64,000 bases of DNA from DATBSK01 sp964532485 (GTDB taxonomy: Bacteria > Actinomycetota > Acidimicrobiia > IMCC26256 > PALSA-555): NCBI GenBank assembly GCA_964532485.1, contig CAZHKE010000011.1, positions 1-64,000 of the forward strand. Reading direction: 5' to 3'. This document shows, piece after piece, positions 40,785-49,779 of this stretch. A program made the translations under genes and the position numbers. Position 1 is the first letter of the stretch. Each line of letters opens with the position of its first letter. The notes below the pieces were generated by a model, which saw only the letters and a program-made list of their open reading frames with translations, did not search any database and was not told the DNA's origin.

Positions 40785-43085
40785 ATGGACTCCCGTGACC
40801 TCGCCGTCTCCGTCGCGCTCGCCGCGCTCAGCACCACGATCGCCGCCGCGTTCGGGCTGGTGCTGCAGGGTGACCGCTGGATCCTGCCGCTCATGGCCAC
40901 GGCGCTGCTGCCGCACGTGGTGAGCGTGCTCGCACGCGCCCTGCGGCACGGCTCGCCGGTCATCGAGATCGGCGTCTCGCTCGTCCTCCTGCTCGTCGGC
41001 GTCACACTGCTCACCGGCCCGTCACCGGGCTCGGTGGTCGACGCGGTGCGGTCCGGGTTCGACGTGCTGAGCCGGACGCCGCCGATCCCCGCGACCGACG
41101 GGGTGATCGTCATCGCCGCCGGCGTCGTCTGGGGCGCGGCGACGATCGCCGATCAGGTCGTGTTCCACCACGAAGGCTCGGTCGGGGCGATCGCGCCCGG
41201 CGTCGTCGTGATGATCGGCTTCGCGTCGACGGACACGAGCTCGGACCTCTGGATCCCGATCTGCGCGTTCGGCGTCGCTGCGATCGTGTTCCTCATCCTC
41301 GAGCACCGTCGGCTGCTCGAGCGCCAGCGAACCTGGATCGGCGCACGTCCGACCACCCGCGACGCCGTGTGGCTCGCGGGCGGGGGACTCCTCGTCGGCC
41401 TCGTCGCAGTGGGTCTCAGCGTCGGCGGTGCCGTGGCCGTCATCGACTCCGATCGACCGCTCGTCGACTTCGGCGAGCTGCTCGCGCGAGGCGATGCGCC
41501 GACGAGCTACAACACGAACGTCGCACCACTGCTCAACGTCGGTGACGAGCTGCGCCAACCCGAGATCGCGACGCTGTTCACGGTTCGTGCCGACGCACCG
41601 GCCTACTGGCGCATCGTCGCGCTCGACCAGTACTCCTCGCGCGACGGTGGCCAATGGACCCTGGAGGCGAGCCAGGACGAGGTCGACGACGCGCTCGACG
41701 ACGCGGTCCCCGACGACGCGCTCTTCCAGCGCTACGAGATCACACCGGCGCTGTCGGAGCGCTGGATCCCCGCGGCCTACCGGGCTGTTGACGTCTCGGG
41801 CGCGAGCCTCGGGCTCGTGGTCCCGTCGTCCTCGACCCTGGTGACCGACGACCCCACGATCGCGGGCGCGCGCTACACGGTCCGCTCCGCGCTGCCCCCG
41901 AACGCGTCGGCGATCAACCGGGCTGCGGCCACGGCGGCTGTCCCCGATGACGTACGACAGTTCACCGAGCTCCCCGACGACGTGCCGCCCGTCATCGCCG
42001 AAACCGCGCAAGCCGTCGCCGGGAACCTCCCCGATCCGGTCGCGAAGGCCGAGGCGCTGCGCGACTTCTTCCGCGATCCGTCGTTCGTCTACGACCCCGA
42101 CGTCGTGCTCGGCGACGACGCGGCCGCGATCGACACGTTCATGCGGGACCGCCGCGGATTCTGCGTGCAGTTCGCGACGGCGTACGCCCTCATGGCGCGT
42201 TCGCTCGACATCCCGGCCCGCATCGGTGTGGGCTTCGTCCCGGGCACGCTCGACCAGGCATCGGATGCGTACGTCGTGACGAACCAGGACGCTCACGCCT
42301 GGCCCGAGCTGTACTTCACCGGCGCCGGCTGGGCGACGCCATTCGACCCCACGCCGCCCGGCAACGGCACGCTCCCCGGCGGCAGCGCGCTGCCGGGTGA
42401 GCTGCAGCCCGAGACCACGACCGAGACCACCCCCGGGACGGCAGCCCCTCCGCCCACCGTCCCTCAGGCGTCACCGACCCCGACCGCCGGGCCCGGCGAC
42501 AGCACGCCCGCCACCGCGCCGTCGGACGGCGGCGGCGTGCAGATCCGGCCCGACCGGTCGACGCAGGACCCCGAGCCGCTGCTGCCGGCGTTCGTCCTCA
42601 TCGCGCTGGTCCTGCTGCTGCTGCTCTCGCCGTTCGTCGTCGTGCTGGCGATGAAACGGCGTCGGCGGCGGCAGCGGCGCAACGATCCCGATCCGGTGGC
42701 TGCGATCGCCGGCGCTTGGCAAGAGGCGCTCGACACCCTCGCCGACCACCGTCTCACGTCGTCGGAGTCCGACACCCCGTTTGAGACGGCGACGCGCGTC
42801 GCCCAGGGGACGAGCGACGCAACGCTGCCAGCGATGTCGTCCCTCGCGACGAGCTACACGGAAGCTCGCTACGCCGACCGCGCGCCGAGCCCGGCGCGCG
42901 TCGAGGGGGCGTGGCACGACGTCGATGGGCTGCGGGACGCGCTCGACAGCTCGCTCGGTCCGTTCGCGAAGGCGCGCACACGCCTGTCGCTGCGGAGCCT
43001 GCGTCGAGACCGATCACGCGGACGCGACGACGATCGTGACCGCGATCGCGAGCAGCCGACCGAACGCATCCCGGAGCGGGTGTAG
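40785..43085 (+). CDS. TgpA-like membrane transglutaminase
   Basis: 766 residues. About six N-terminal helices (to about 235), an extracytoplasmic transglutaminase core with Cys in RRGFCVQFATAYALMARS (about 450-467), His in QDAHAWPELY (about 503) and Asp in FDPTPP (about 520), a Pro/Thr linker, one more helix (about 602-622) and a cytoplasmic DUF4129-type tail. The Cys-His-Asp triad is complete. It ends the moxR operon. The substrate is unknown. ATG preceded by GAGGCGAG. Confidence 0.92.
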   Translation: MDSRDLAVSVALAALSTTIAAAFGLVLQGDRWILPLMATALLPHVVSVLARALRHGSPVIEIGVSLVLLLVGVTLLTGPSPGSVVDAVRSGFDVLSRTPPIPATDGVIVIAAGVVWGAATIADQVVFHHEGSVGAIAPGVVVMIGFASTDTSSDLWIPICAFGVAAIVFLILEHRRLLERQRTWIGARPTTRDAVWLAGGGLLVGLVAVGLSVGGAVAVIDSDRPLVDFGELLARGDAPTSYNTNVAPLLNVGDELRQPEIATLFTVRADAPAYWRIVALDQYSSRDGGQWTLEASQDEVDDALDDAVPDDALFQRYEITPALSERWIPAAYRAVDVSGASLGLVVPSSSTLVTDDPTIAGARYTVRSALPPNASAINRAAATAAVPDDVRQFTELPDDVPPVIAETAQAVAGNLPDPVAKAEALRDFFRDPSFVYDPDVVLGDDAAAIDTFMRDRRGFCVQFATAYALMARSLDIPARIGVGFVPGTLDQASDAYVVTNQDAHAWPELYFTGAGWATPFDPTPPGNGTLPGGSALPGELQPETTTETTPGTAAPPPTVPQASPTPTAGPGDSTPATAPSDGGGVQIRPDRSTQDPEPLLPAFVLIALVLLLLLSPFVVVLAMKRRRRRQRRNDPDPVAAIAGAWQEALDTLADHRLTSSESDTPFETATRVAQGTSDATLPAMSSLATSYTEARYADRAPSPARVEGAWHDVDGLRDALDSSLGPFAKARTRLSLRSLRRDRSRGRDDDRDRDREQPTERIPERV

Positions 43086-43107
43086 GCCGGATCAGCCTGA
43101 CCCGGCC
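43085..43107. terminator. Weak hairpin between convergent genes
   Basis: GGCCGG (43085-43090) pairs with CCGGCC (43102-43107) across an 11-base loop, overlapping the ends of the transglutaminase and MerR genes. No U-run. Confidence 0.35.
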
Positions 43108-43538
43108 GGGTGGTCGCCGCGTCGGAGGTCGTCGACGAACGACTGCCGCTCCCGGGTGAACTCGCGGACGTCGGCTTCGACATCTGCGGCGAGACGGTCG
43201 ACCGACACGAAGAGCGCGAGCTGGCCGTGTCGGAGCGCGTCGAGGATCTGACCGTCGTCTCGACAGGCCCACACGCGGTCACCGTCGGTCACGAGTCGCA
43301 GCCCGGCGAGCTCGTCGCCGCCTCGCGCCACCTCGGCGAGCGCCCGACGAACACGAGCGAGCGAGAGCCCGGCGTCGAGCAGCGACCGCACCATCCTCAG
43401 CGCGATGAGGTCACGGAACGCGTACGGCCCGTCGTCGTCGTCCGCGCGAGACACGACCAACCCCGCGCTCGCCCACGACTCGAGCTGCGTCGTCGTGCAC
43501 CCCACGAGGCGGGCGGCTTGCTCCGCCGTGAATCCCAT
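43092..43538 (-). CDS. MerR-like transcriptional regulator
   Basis: 148 residues. N-terminal winged helix FTAEQAARLVGCTTTQLESWASAGLV then PYAFRDLIALRMVRSLLDAGLSLARVRRAL, a standard MerR DNA-binding domain with a second helix pair. The C-terminal half lacks the cysteines or coiled-coil of metal sensors and ends in a helical stretch (DRLAADVEADVREFTRERQSFV). The ligand and targets are unknown. Convergent with the transglutaminase gene; 59 bases separate its start from the DUF3040 gene end. Confidence 0.88.
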   Translation of the reverse strand: MGFTAEQAARLVGCTTTQLESWASAGLVVSRADDDDGPYAFRDLIALRMVRSLLDAGLSLARVRRALAEVARGGDELAGLRLVTDGDRVWACRDDGQILDALRHGQLALFVSVDRLAADVEADVREFTRERQSFVDDLRRGDHPAGSG

Positions 43539-43597
43539 CCGGCGCGAGGTCTAGCGCGCTCGAGGCCTCTCTGGGCGCCCGGCCCGTGGTGCAGCCG

Positions 43598-43981
43598 TCA
43601 GGGGGTGTCGTCGTCCCGTTGCCAGCGCTCCCGCCACCGCTGGCCCGCGCTGCCGAACATGCCCTTGAGGGCGCCGCCCCGGATGTTGCCGGTGAGGCTC
43701 TCGAGCCCGGCCCGTCCGATCTTCCGAGCGTTGCGCTCGATCACGAGCAGGCAGAACAACATGATGAGGAAGCCGACCACGCCGAGTGCCAGGACGCTCG
43801 TGAACGTCAAGAGCATGAGGACGAGGCCGGCCACGAAGCCGAGAACCGCCCACTTGATCATCCGCGAGGAGTGCCGGTACAGCGTGGTGTCGGACACCTG
43901 CTGCACCAGCTTCGGATCGGTGGCCGAGAGGTTGGCCTCGATCTCCCGGAGGATCCGCTGCTCGTCCTCAGATAGCGGCAT
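43598..43981 (-). CDS. DUF3040 membrane protein
   Basis: 127 residues. The N-terminal helix PLSEDEQRILREIEANLSA is the hallmark of DUF3040, followed by two hydrophobic helices (about 43-82) and a basic C-terminus. These small proteins are widespread and specific to actinobacteria, often near division genes; the function is unknown. ATG 43981 is the family start; the longer frame to 44248 is inside the neighbouring oxidoreductase gene. Confidence 0.92.
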   Translation of the reverse strand: MPLSEDEQRILREIEANLSATDPKLVQQVSDTTLYRHSSRMIKWAVLGFVAGLVLMLLTFTSVLALGVVGFLIMLFCLLVIERNARKIGRAGLESLTGNIRGGALKGMFGSAGQRWRERWQRDDDTP

Positions 43982-44016
43982 GCTGGGCGTCAGTCTCGCG
44001 CAGGCGTGCTGCGTCC

Positions 44017-45093
44017 TCAACGCGGCGTCCGCCGAGGCATCCGCTGATGCGCGAGGTCGACGGGCACGCCACCGCCCGCCGACGACCGGTACGCCGCCTC
44101 CACGATCCGGTGAGCGGCGAGCGCCACCTCGGCCCCGGGGCTCGGGGGCACGCCGGCGGCCAGCGCGTCGACGAACGCCTTCGCCGGCGTCGCGTACTGC
44201 GACAGCGGCTGCGCCACGTCGGTCGACAGCTCGAGGCGAGCCAGCCACTCCGGCAGCGCCGGACGGATCTCGTGGTCGGCGTCGGCGGTCTCGACGTGGA
44301 GCGGGCCGAGGTTGTCGTCGTCGGCCCAGAGCAGCGCGTCCTCGCAGAAGATCTCGAGCCGGCGAGTCGATGCTCGCCGCAGGATCCGGTGCCAGACGCT
44401 CACGAGCGTCGCGACGCCGCCGTCGGCGAGACCGAACGTGACGTCCGCGACGTCGTCGATGCCGGCGTGGCCGAAGCGGCTCTCGATCCGTGCCGTCACG
44501 CGCACCGGATCACCGAGGATCCAGCGGAGCAGGTCGACGTCGTGGATCGAGTGCTCCAGCAGCGTGCCCCCGCCGGCCTTGCCCACGTCGGCGCGCCACT
44601 CCGACGCGTACATCCCCTGGATCGGGAAGTACTGGTCGTCGCGGAGGATGGCCGCGAGGAGGCGACCGTGCGTGCCCGACGCGACCTCCGCAGCCGCCGC
44701 CTCGAACACGGGAGCGTGCCGGAGCACGAGGCCCACCTGGTGGGGCACGCGCTCGAGCAGCCTCGCGATCTCCTCGCACTCCTCGATCGTCGGCGCCAAG
44801 GGCTTCTCGCAATAGACCGCGAGCCCGCGCTCCACCGCGGCGCGCACGACGGGCAGGTGCGACGCGGTCCACGCGCAGACCCACACCGCATCGACCGCGT
44901 CGAGCAGCTCGTCGAGGTCACCCGCGACGCGTGCACCGTAGGAGTCGCCGAGGCGCTCCGCTCGCTCGCGCTCGGGATCGAACGTGGCGACGATGTCGGC
45001 ATCGATCAGCCCGGCCCTCCGCAGCTCGCACAGCGCGAACGCGTGCACCTGGGCGATGAACCCGCAGCCGGCGAACCCGATGCGAAGGCTCAC
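44017..45093 (-). CDS. Gfo/Idh/MocA-family oxidoreductase
   Basis: 358 residues. N-terminal NAD(P)-binding GFAGCGFIAQVHA and the family motif YCEKPLAPT (Lys involved in catalysis, about 97-105), then the C-terminal alpha/beta domain with LEHSIHDVDLLRW. Members oxidise or epimerise sugars or inositols; the substrate cannot be read. GTG 45093 overlaps the dinB stop (GTGA), an odd coupling of a metabolic gene to a repair polymerase. Confidence 0.9.
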   Translation of the reverse strand: MSLRIGFAGCGFIAQVHAFALCELRRAGLIDADIVATFDPERERAERLGDSYGARVAGDLDELLDAVDAVWVCAWTASHLPVVRAAVERGLAVYCEKPLAPTIEECEEIARLLERVPHQVGLVLRHAPVFEAAAAEVASGTHGRLLAAILRDDQYFPIQGMYASEWRADVGKAGGGTLLEHSIHDVDLLRWILGDPVRVTARIESRFGHAGIDDVADVTFGLADGGVATLVSVWHRILRRASTRRLEIFCEDALLWADDDNLGPLHVETADADHEIRPALPEWLARLELSTDVAQPLSQYATPAKAFVDALAAGVPPSPGAEVALAAHRIVEAAYRSSAGGGVPVDLAHQRMPRRTPR

Positions 45094-46346
45094 TGCGGGG
45101 GCTCGGGCCACTGCTCGCGTCGGGCGTCGCTCCCCGACGCCGCGAAGCGCGCCGGGACGACTGCGCCGTCGCCATAGCGCTCACGCACCTTGTCGACCGT
45201 CCGCTCGAGTCGGCTGCGCTGCTCGTGGTCGGCGGCGTCGATGCCTGACTCGTCGGTGGGATCGAGCGCCAGCGCGGTCTGCACGGCTTCCGCCGACTGG
45301 AGCTGCTGCGCCGAGAGCCCGAGCAGCCGGATGCCCTCTCCCAGCTCGACGCTCGAGAGCAGCCCGATCGCGACGCGTGCGAGGTCGGCGGCGAGATCGA
45401 CCGGCTCGGCAAGGGTCTTCGCGCGCGTGATCGTGCGAAAGTCGTGGTAGCGGAGCTTGAGCTGCACGGTCCGAGCGACGCTCGACGCCGCGCGCAACCT
45501 CGACGCGACCTTGTCGGAGAGTCGAGAGATCTCGTGCTCGAGCGTCGAGCGATCGACGATGTCCCGCGGGAACGTCTCCTCGTGCCCGATCGACTTCGCC
45601 ACGCGGTCGGGCTCGACCGCGCGCTCGTCGACGTTCCAGGCGAGGGCGTGCAGGTGGATGCCCTGTGCCCGCCCGAGTGCGCTCACGAGCGTGTCCTCGG
45701 GCAACGCGGCGAGGTCGCCGACGGTCTCGACCCCGTAACGATCGAGCCGGCGCCGCGTCGCCGGCCCGACGCCCCAGAGCCGGTCGACCGAGAGCGGATG
45801 GAGCATCTCGAGCTCGGTGCCGGGCTCGATGACGAGCAAGCCGTCGGGCTTCGCGAGGTCGCTGCCGATCTTCGCCATCATCTTCGTGGTCGCGACGCCC
45901 ACCGATGCGACCAGCCCGGCCTCGCCCTTGATGCGCATGCGCAGGTCCCGCCCGATCGTCGGACCGTCGCCCAGGAGCCGGCGCGCGCCACGCACGTCGA
46001 GGAACGCTTCGTCGAGCGAGACCGGCTCGACGACCGGCGTGACCGAGCGCAGGATCCCCATGACGGTCCGGCTCGCGGCTGCGTACGCGTCGAAGCGAGG
46101 CGAGAGGAACACCCCGCGTGGGCAGGCGCGTCTCGCCCGCGCCATCGGCATCGCCGAGAAGACGCCGAACTCGCGAGCTTCGTAGCTGGCCGCGGCGACG
46201 ACACCCCGTGGGCCGAGACCGCCCACCACGACGGGTCGACCGCGCAAGCCCGGATCAGCGAGCTGCTCGACGGACGCGTAGAAGGCGTCGAGGTCGACGT
46301 GGAGGATCCCCGACGCCGACGGGGCCGACGTACGCTCCGTCGTCAC
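45090..46346 (-). CDS. dinB: DNA polymerase IV (Y-family, DinB)
   Basis: 418 residues. Catalytic acidic residues are in HVDLDAFYASVEQ and VSLDEAFLDV; YEAREFGVFSAMPM is the fingers signature, and the helix-hairpin-helix WGVGPATRRRLDRYGVETVGDLA follows. The little-finger domain runs to about 330, with a roughly 90-residue C-terminal extension. It has no evident C-terminal clamp peptide QxxLxLF. GTG 46346 overlaps the Nudix stop (GTGA). Translesion synthesis; no LexA-type box is seen at the operon promoter. Confidence 0.95.
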   Translation of the reverse strand: MTTERTSAPSASGILHVDLDAFYASVEQLADPGLRGRPVVVGGLGPRGVVAAASYEAREFGVFSAMPMARARRACPRGVFLSPRFDAYAAASRTVMGILRSVTPVVEPVSLDEAFLDVRGARRLLGDGPTIGRDLRMRIKGEAGLVASVGVATTKMMAKIGSDLAKPDGLLVIEPGTELEMLHPLSVDRLWGVGPATRRRLDRYGVETVGDLAALPEDTLVSALGRAQGIHLHALAWNVDERAVEPDRVAKSIGHEETFPRDIVDRSTLEHEISRLSDKVASRLRAASSVARTVQLKLRYHDFRTITRAKTLAEPVDLAADLARVAIGLLSSVELGEGIRLLGLSAQQLQSAEAVQTALALDPTDESGIDAADHEQRSRLERTVDKVRERYGDGAVVPARFAASGSDARREQWPEPPQ

Positions 46347-46846
46347 GGGTCGGATCGCCGGACCTCGAGAGCTTCGCGCCGCGTCCCGCGCACGTCGTAG
46401 TCGTAGCCCCGAGCGCCGTCGGGCCCCCAACGCTCGGCCAGCCACTCCGACAAGGGCTCGTGCACCCACACCGCGCCTTGCGCCGCGCAGCGCTGCGCGC
46501 ACTCGGCCGGGGGGAGGAACTCCGCCTCCACGACGATCCCGTCCGGATCGTCGACGTACAGCTCGCCCTCGTACTCGACGGCGCGATGGATCTCGGCGCG
46601 CAGCGTCCACCCCAGATCGACCGCTACCGCGCGCACCTCGTAGATCGGGCCCTCCCAGCGCGTCACACGCAGGCCCGTCTCCTCCTCCACCTCGCGGGTC
46701 AGGCCGGCGAGGAGGTCGGCGTCGTCGTCGTCGATGACGCCTCCCGGAGTGCTCCAGTCGGTCCAACCCCCACGCCGCTGGTTGCGAACGAGGAGCACAC
46801 CGTCTTGCGCCTCGACGAGCGCTCCGGCAACGAGCCACTCACGCAC
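46343..46846 (-). CDS. Nudix hydrolase with a degenerate Nudix box
   Basis: 167 residues. The Nudix helix REVEEETGL is intact, but the first Glu of G-x5-E-x7-REUxEExGU is not in place: the loop reads GGVIDDDDADLLAGLT with Ala at that position. The metal-binding glutamates of the helix remain, so activity is plausible. Family members hydrolyse nucleoside diphosphates linked to another group. It heads the Nudix-dinB-Gfo/Idh operon, which would suit nucleotide-pool cleaning next to a translesion polymerase. GTG start 7 bases after TAGGCT. Confidence 0.85.
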   Translation of the reverse strand: MREWLVAGALVEAQDGVLLVRNQRRGGWTDWSTPGGVIDDDDADLLAGLTREVEEETGLRVTRWEGPIYEVRAVAVDLGWTLRAEIHRAVEYEGELYVDDPDGIVVEAEFLPPAECAQRCAAQGAVWVHEPLSEWLAERWGPDGARGYDYDVRGTRREALEVRRSDP

Positions 46847-46853
46847 TGCGGCG

Positions 46854-46859
46854 AGCCTA
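46854..46859 (-). promoter_or_regulatory. -10 hexamer TAGGCT, leaderless start at GTG 46846
   Basis: Minus-strand TAGGCT followed by 7 bases and the Nudix GTG. It lies 16 bp from the divergent TACGAT hexamer. Confidence 0.6.
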
Positions 46860-46875
46860 CCGGTGCCCCTGACCG

Positions 46876-46881
46876 TACGAT
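46876..46881 (+). promoter_or_regulatory. -10 hexamer TACGAT, leaderless start at GTG 46888
   Basis: TACGAT followed by 6 bases and GTG of the small membrane protein. Confidence 0.6.
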
Positions 46882-46887
46882 CAGGAC

Positions 46888-47169
46888 GTGCCCGACACCC
46901 CCGATGACCATGACGACATCTCGCGCGAGACGCCGTACCAGATGCCGTCGCGCACGGCGTTCCTGCTCGCGTTCTCGAGCGTCGTGGTCGCGGGCCTGTT
47001 CGGCGGCATCATCGGCTACGGGCTCGCCGATGTGGGGTGCACGGGCGACTGTGAGGGCTCGAAGCTCCTCGGCACGCTCATCGGATCGACGCTCGCGGCG
47101 GCGGGCGTCGGAATCGTCTCCGTGCTCGTGCTGCGCGCCATGGCCGAATGGAAGCGCAAGCCGCGCTGA
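46888..47169 (+). CDS. Small two-helix membrane protein
   Basis: 93 residues: polar N-terminus rich in Asp/Pro, a helix (about 26-47), a short loop with a CTGDC pair that could form a disulfide outside, a second helix (about 60-83), and a basic end. The family is not recognised. The GTG start is 6 bases after TACGAT, and there is no ribosome site, so the mRNA is predicted leaderless. Convergent with the LmbE gene through a hairpin. Confidence 0.75.
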   Translation: MPDTPDDHDDISRETPYQMPSRTAFLLAFSSVVVAGLFGGIIGYGLADVGCTGDCEGSKLLGTLIGSTLAAAGVGIVSVLVLRAMAEWKRKPR

Positions 47170-47179
47170 CACCGGCGCC

Positions 47180-47197
47180 CACGCTCACCCGAGCGTG
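47180..47197. terminator. Bidirectional hairpin
   Basis: CACGCTC, loop ACCC, GAGCGTG: perfect 7-bp stem between the convergent 46888-47169 gene and the LmbE gene, overlapping the stop of the latter. Confidence 0.6.
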
Positions 47198-47904
47198 AGG
47201 CGACGGAAGCCCTCCGCGTAGCGGACGCCCGCGGCACGCCCGGCCTCCTCGGCACTCTGACGCAGGAACTCGCGGAACCAGTCCCCCGTCTCGGTGAGCT
47301 GGCTGGCGTGCTGGAAGAGCGCGTCGATCTTGCGCTCCATCGTCGCGGTGACGTCGACCCAGCAGTTCGGCTCGAGGGTTCCCGAGAGGTACACCGTCGG
47401 AACGTGATGGACGGCGAGCCCTTCGGCGATGTGCTCGGCGAAGTAGTGCGGGTTGCCGGCTGCGGGTGCAACGGCGTCGAGCGTCGCCCAGCCCGTGACG
47501 CGGTGATCACGGTGGTTGACGTACGACTCACCGAAGAAGACGGCGGTGGGATCGGGGCAGAGCACGACGTCGGGGCGGAGCTCGCGCACGTGCCGCACGA
47601 TCTGGCCGCGTATCCGCTCGTCGTCGACGAGCTCGCCGTCGTCGTAGTCGAGGTGGCGGTGCCCGGCGAGGCCGAGCTCGGCGCTCGACGCCGCGGTCTC
47701 CTCCACCCGCAGCCGCGCGAGCGCATCGAGGTCGACGTCGGGATCGTTGGTGCCCTTGTCACCGCGAGTGGTGATGAGGACCCACACCTCGGCGCCCGCG
47801 TCGGACCATCGGGCGAGCGTGCCGCCCGCGGAGATCTCCGGGTCGTCGGGATGGGCGTAGACGGCGAGGGCGCGCGTCGGCGCGGCGTCGACGAGCCCAC
47901 TCAT
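47185..47904 (-). CDS. PIG-L/LmbE-family deacetylase
   Basis: 239 residues. The zinc-binding start VYAHPDDPEISAGGTLA is the family hallmark, with further His in YVNHRDHRVTG. Members remove acetyl groups from GlcNAc derivatives: MshB in mycothiol synthesis, Mca in mycothiol conjugate turnover, and others. Mycothiol is likely made here (mshC in the same window), so an MshB/Mca role is possible. The context is a mixed metabolic operon, not mycothiol genes, and the length is shorter than Mca (about 290). Starts 10 bases after the SDR gene ends. Confidence 0.88.
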   Translation of the reverse strand: MSGLVDAAPTRALAVYAHPDDPEISAGGTLARWSDAGAEVWVLITTRGDKGTNDPDVDLDALARLRVEETAASSAELGLAGHRHLDYDDGELVDDERIRGQIVRHVRELRPDVVLCPDPTAVFFGESYVNHRDHRVTGWATLDAVAPAAGNPHYFAEHIAEGLAVHHVPTVYLSGTLEPNCWVDVTATMERKIDALFQHASQLTETGDWFREFLRQSAEEAGRAAGVRYAEGFRRLTLG

Positions 47905-47914
47905 CGGGTTCGGA

Positions 47915-48709
47915 TCACCACGTCAGGCCGAGCGTCTGGCGCATCGCGGCTTCGAACTCCTCGTCGGTGCTCGTCGCCCGCACGGCCAGCACCATCTCGG
48001 CGTCGGCGCCCACGGGCCAGCGGAGCCGCGGCTCGTCACTCTCGATCGCGTCGGCGATGACCGCCGCCACCGGTTCGGGCCCCGGCGGCTCCGAACCCCC
48101 GGTGAGCGCGCCGCGCGCTCTCTCCCATTCGCGCTCGAGCTCCTCGTATGGAGGGCTGACCTCGAAGCCGTACTCCTTGCTCTGGAACGCGGTGGCGAAG
48201 ACACCGGGCTCGACGAGCCGCACCCGGATGCCGAAGTGGCCCACTTCGTAGTGCAGCGCCTCGGACAGGCCCTCCAGCGCGAACTTCGATGCCGAGTAGA
48301 AGCCGCCGAGCGGCGGGGCGATGCGGCCGGCGAGCGAGGTGACGTTCACGATCGTGCCCCTCCCCCGGTCGCGCATCTGCGGCAGCACCGCCTGGACCAT
48401 GCGGACCGCACCGAAGAAGTTCGTCTCCATGATGCTGCGGGCACGCTCGACCGTGATCTGCTCGACCGGGCCCGACACGCCGAAGCCGGCGTTGTTGACG
48501 AGGACGTCGATCGCGCCGGCGGCGCCGACCGCGTCGCGGACGGACACCTCGTCGTCGACGTCGAGCCGTAGCTTCGCCGCGACGTGGAGATCATCGAGCG
48601 TGTCGGGACGGCGAGCGGTCGCGACGACGTCATGGCCGCGGGTCGTCAGCTCGACGGCGGCTGCGTGACCGATCCCTGTCGAGCACCCCGTGATCAGGAC
48701 CCTGCTCAA
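47915..48709 (-). CDS. Short-chain dehydrogenase/reductase
   Basis: 264 residues from TTG 48709. Classical SDR with ITGCSTGIGHAAAVE (cofactor loop), NNAGFG, and the catalytic YSASK with Ser upstream (NVTSLAG). Arg residues after beta-2 (ATARRPD) suggest NADP. No ATG or GTG exists near the conserved N-terminus, and TTG has a GGGGGAG site 11 bases upstream, so I accept the TTG. Fourth gene of the pfp operon. Substrate unknown. Confidence 0.87.
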   Translation of the reverse strand: MSRVLITGCSTGIGHAAAVELTTRGHDVVATARRPDTLDDLHVAAKLRLDVDDEVSVRDAVGAAGAIDVLVNNAGFGVSGPVEQITVERARSIMETNFFGAVRMVQAVLPQMRDRGRGTIVNVTSLAGRIAPPLGGFYSASKFALEGLSEALHYEVGHFGIRVRLVEPGVFATAFQSKEYGFEVSPPYEELEREWERARGALTGGSEPPGPEPVAAVIADAIESDEPRLRWPVGADAEMVLAVRATSTDEEFEAAMRQTLGLTW

Positions 48710-48744
48710 GTGGCTTCGTCTCCCCCGCTCTCTGCGGCTTCGCC

Positions 48745-49779
48745 TCAGGCCCGGGCGATCTCGCGCAGTGCGTCGATCGCGGCCTCGAGATCCTCGTCGT
48801 CGACGTCCTTGTGCGTGACGAAGCGTACGGTGCGCGCGTCGATCATGCCCGAGCGCACGCCCCGCGCCTCGAGCTGCTCGATCACCCCGGCGGGGAGCGA
48901 AGTGACCGGTGCGCACACGATGTTCGTGCGCACCATGCTCGGATCGACGCTGCCCGGGAAGAGCTCGGCGAGCACCTCGGCCAGCCGACGAGCGCGGGCG
49001 TGGTCGTCAGCCAGGCGCTCCACCATCGTCTCGAGCGCCACGATCCCCGCGGCAGCCACGACGCCGCCCTGGCGCAGGAGTCCACCGAGTCGGTTCCGCT
49101 GCTCGCGCCCGGCCGCGATCAGGTCCGTCGGCCCGCACAGCACCGACCCCATCGGAGCCCCGAGCCCCTTCGAGAGGCAGAACATGAGGGTGTCAGCCGG
49201 CTCGGCGAGCTCCGCGGGCTCGACGCGCAGCGCCACCGCCGCGTTGCAGATGCGAGCGCCGTCGACGTGCACGGGGACTCCCGCCGGTCGGACGACCGAC
49301 GTGATCGCCTCGACCTCGGCGCGGGCCAGTGGTCGCCCACAGGCGGGCATGTGCGTGTTCTCGATGACCAACGCCGCGATGTCGGGCCGCCCGTGCGGGA
49401 TGTCGGCAATCGCGTCCGCGACCTCCTGCGGGTCGAGCTCCCCGCCGGCGTCGTCGAGCGGGTGCAGCTGGAGTCCCGCATGCATCGCCGCAGCCGCGTC
49501 CTCGTACCGATGCACGTGCGAGCGCGCGGGGCACAGCACCTCCGTGCCCGGACGTGCGAGCACGTGCAGCGCGACCTGGTTCGCCATGCGGCCCGACGCC
49601 GTGAACAACGCGGCCTCCTTGCCCATGAGTGCGGCCGCCAGCGCCTCGAGCCGCACCAGGGTCGGGTCCTCGCCGTAGGCGTCGTCACCGACCTCGGCGG
49701 CGGCCATCGCCGCGCGCATCTCCGGCGTCGGGTGGGTGACGGTGTCGGACCGCAGGTCGACGAGGCGCGGTGACGTCAT
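48745..49779 (-). CDS. Low-specificity L-threonine aldolase
   Basis: 344-residue PLP enzyme splitting L-threonine or allo-threonine into glycine and acetaldehyde. LRSDTVTHPTPEMRAAMAAAEVGDD is conserved at the N-terminus, with the catalytic segment FCLSKGLGAPMGS (Lys for PLP) and HVDGARICNA. ATG shares its last base region with the thioesterase stop (TGATG-type 1-base overlap at 49779). It sits in the operon between the thioesterase and the SDR. Confidence 0.93.
   Translation of the reverse strand: MTSPRLVDLRSDTVTHPTPEMRAAMAAAEVGDDAYGEDPTLVRLEALAAALMGKEAALFTASGRMANQVALHVLARPGTEVLCPARSHVHRYEDAAAAMHAGLQLHPLDDAGGELDPQEVADAIADIPHGRPDIAALVIENTHMPACGRPLARAEVEAITSVVRPAGVPVHVDGARICNAAVALRVEPAELAEPADTLMFCLSKGLGAPMGSVLCGPTDLIAAGREQRNRLGGLLRQGGVVAAAGIVALETMVERLADDHARARRLAEVLAELFPGSVDPSMVRTNIVCAPVTSLPAGVIEQLEARGVRSGMIDARTVRFVTHKDVDDEDLEAAIDALREIARA

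Noticed and set aside
46854..46881. Single operator palindrome between the Nudix gene and the small membrane-protein gene
   Set aside because: The two -10 hexamers differ (TAGGCT and TACGAT) and no wider symmetry is seen.
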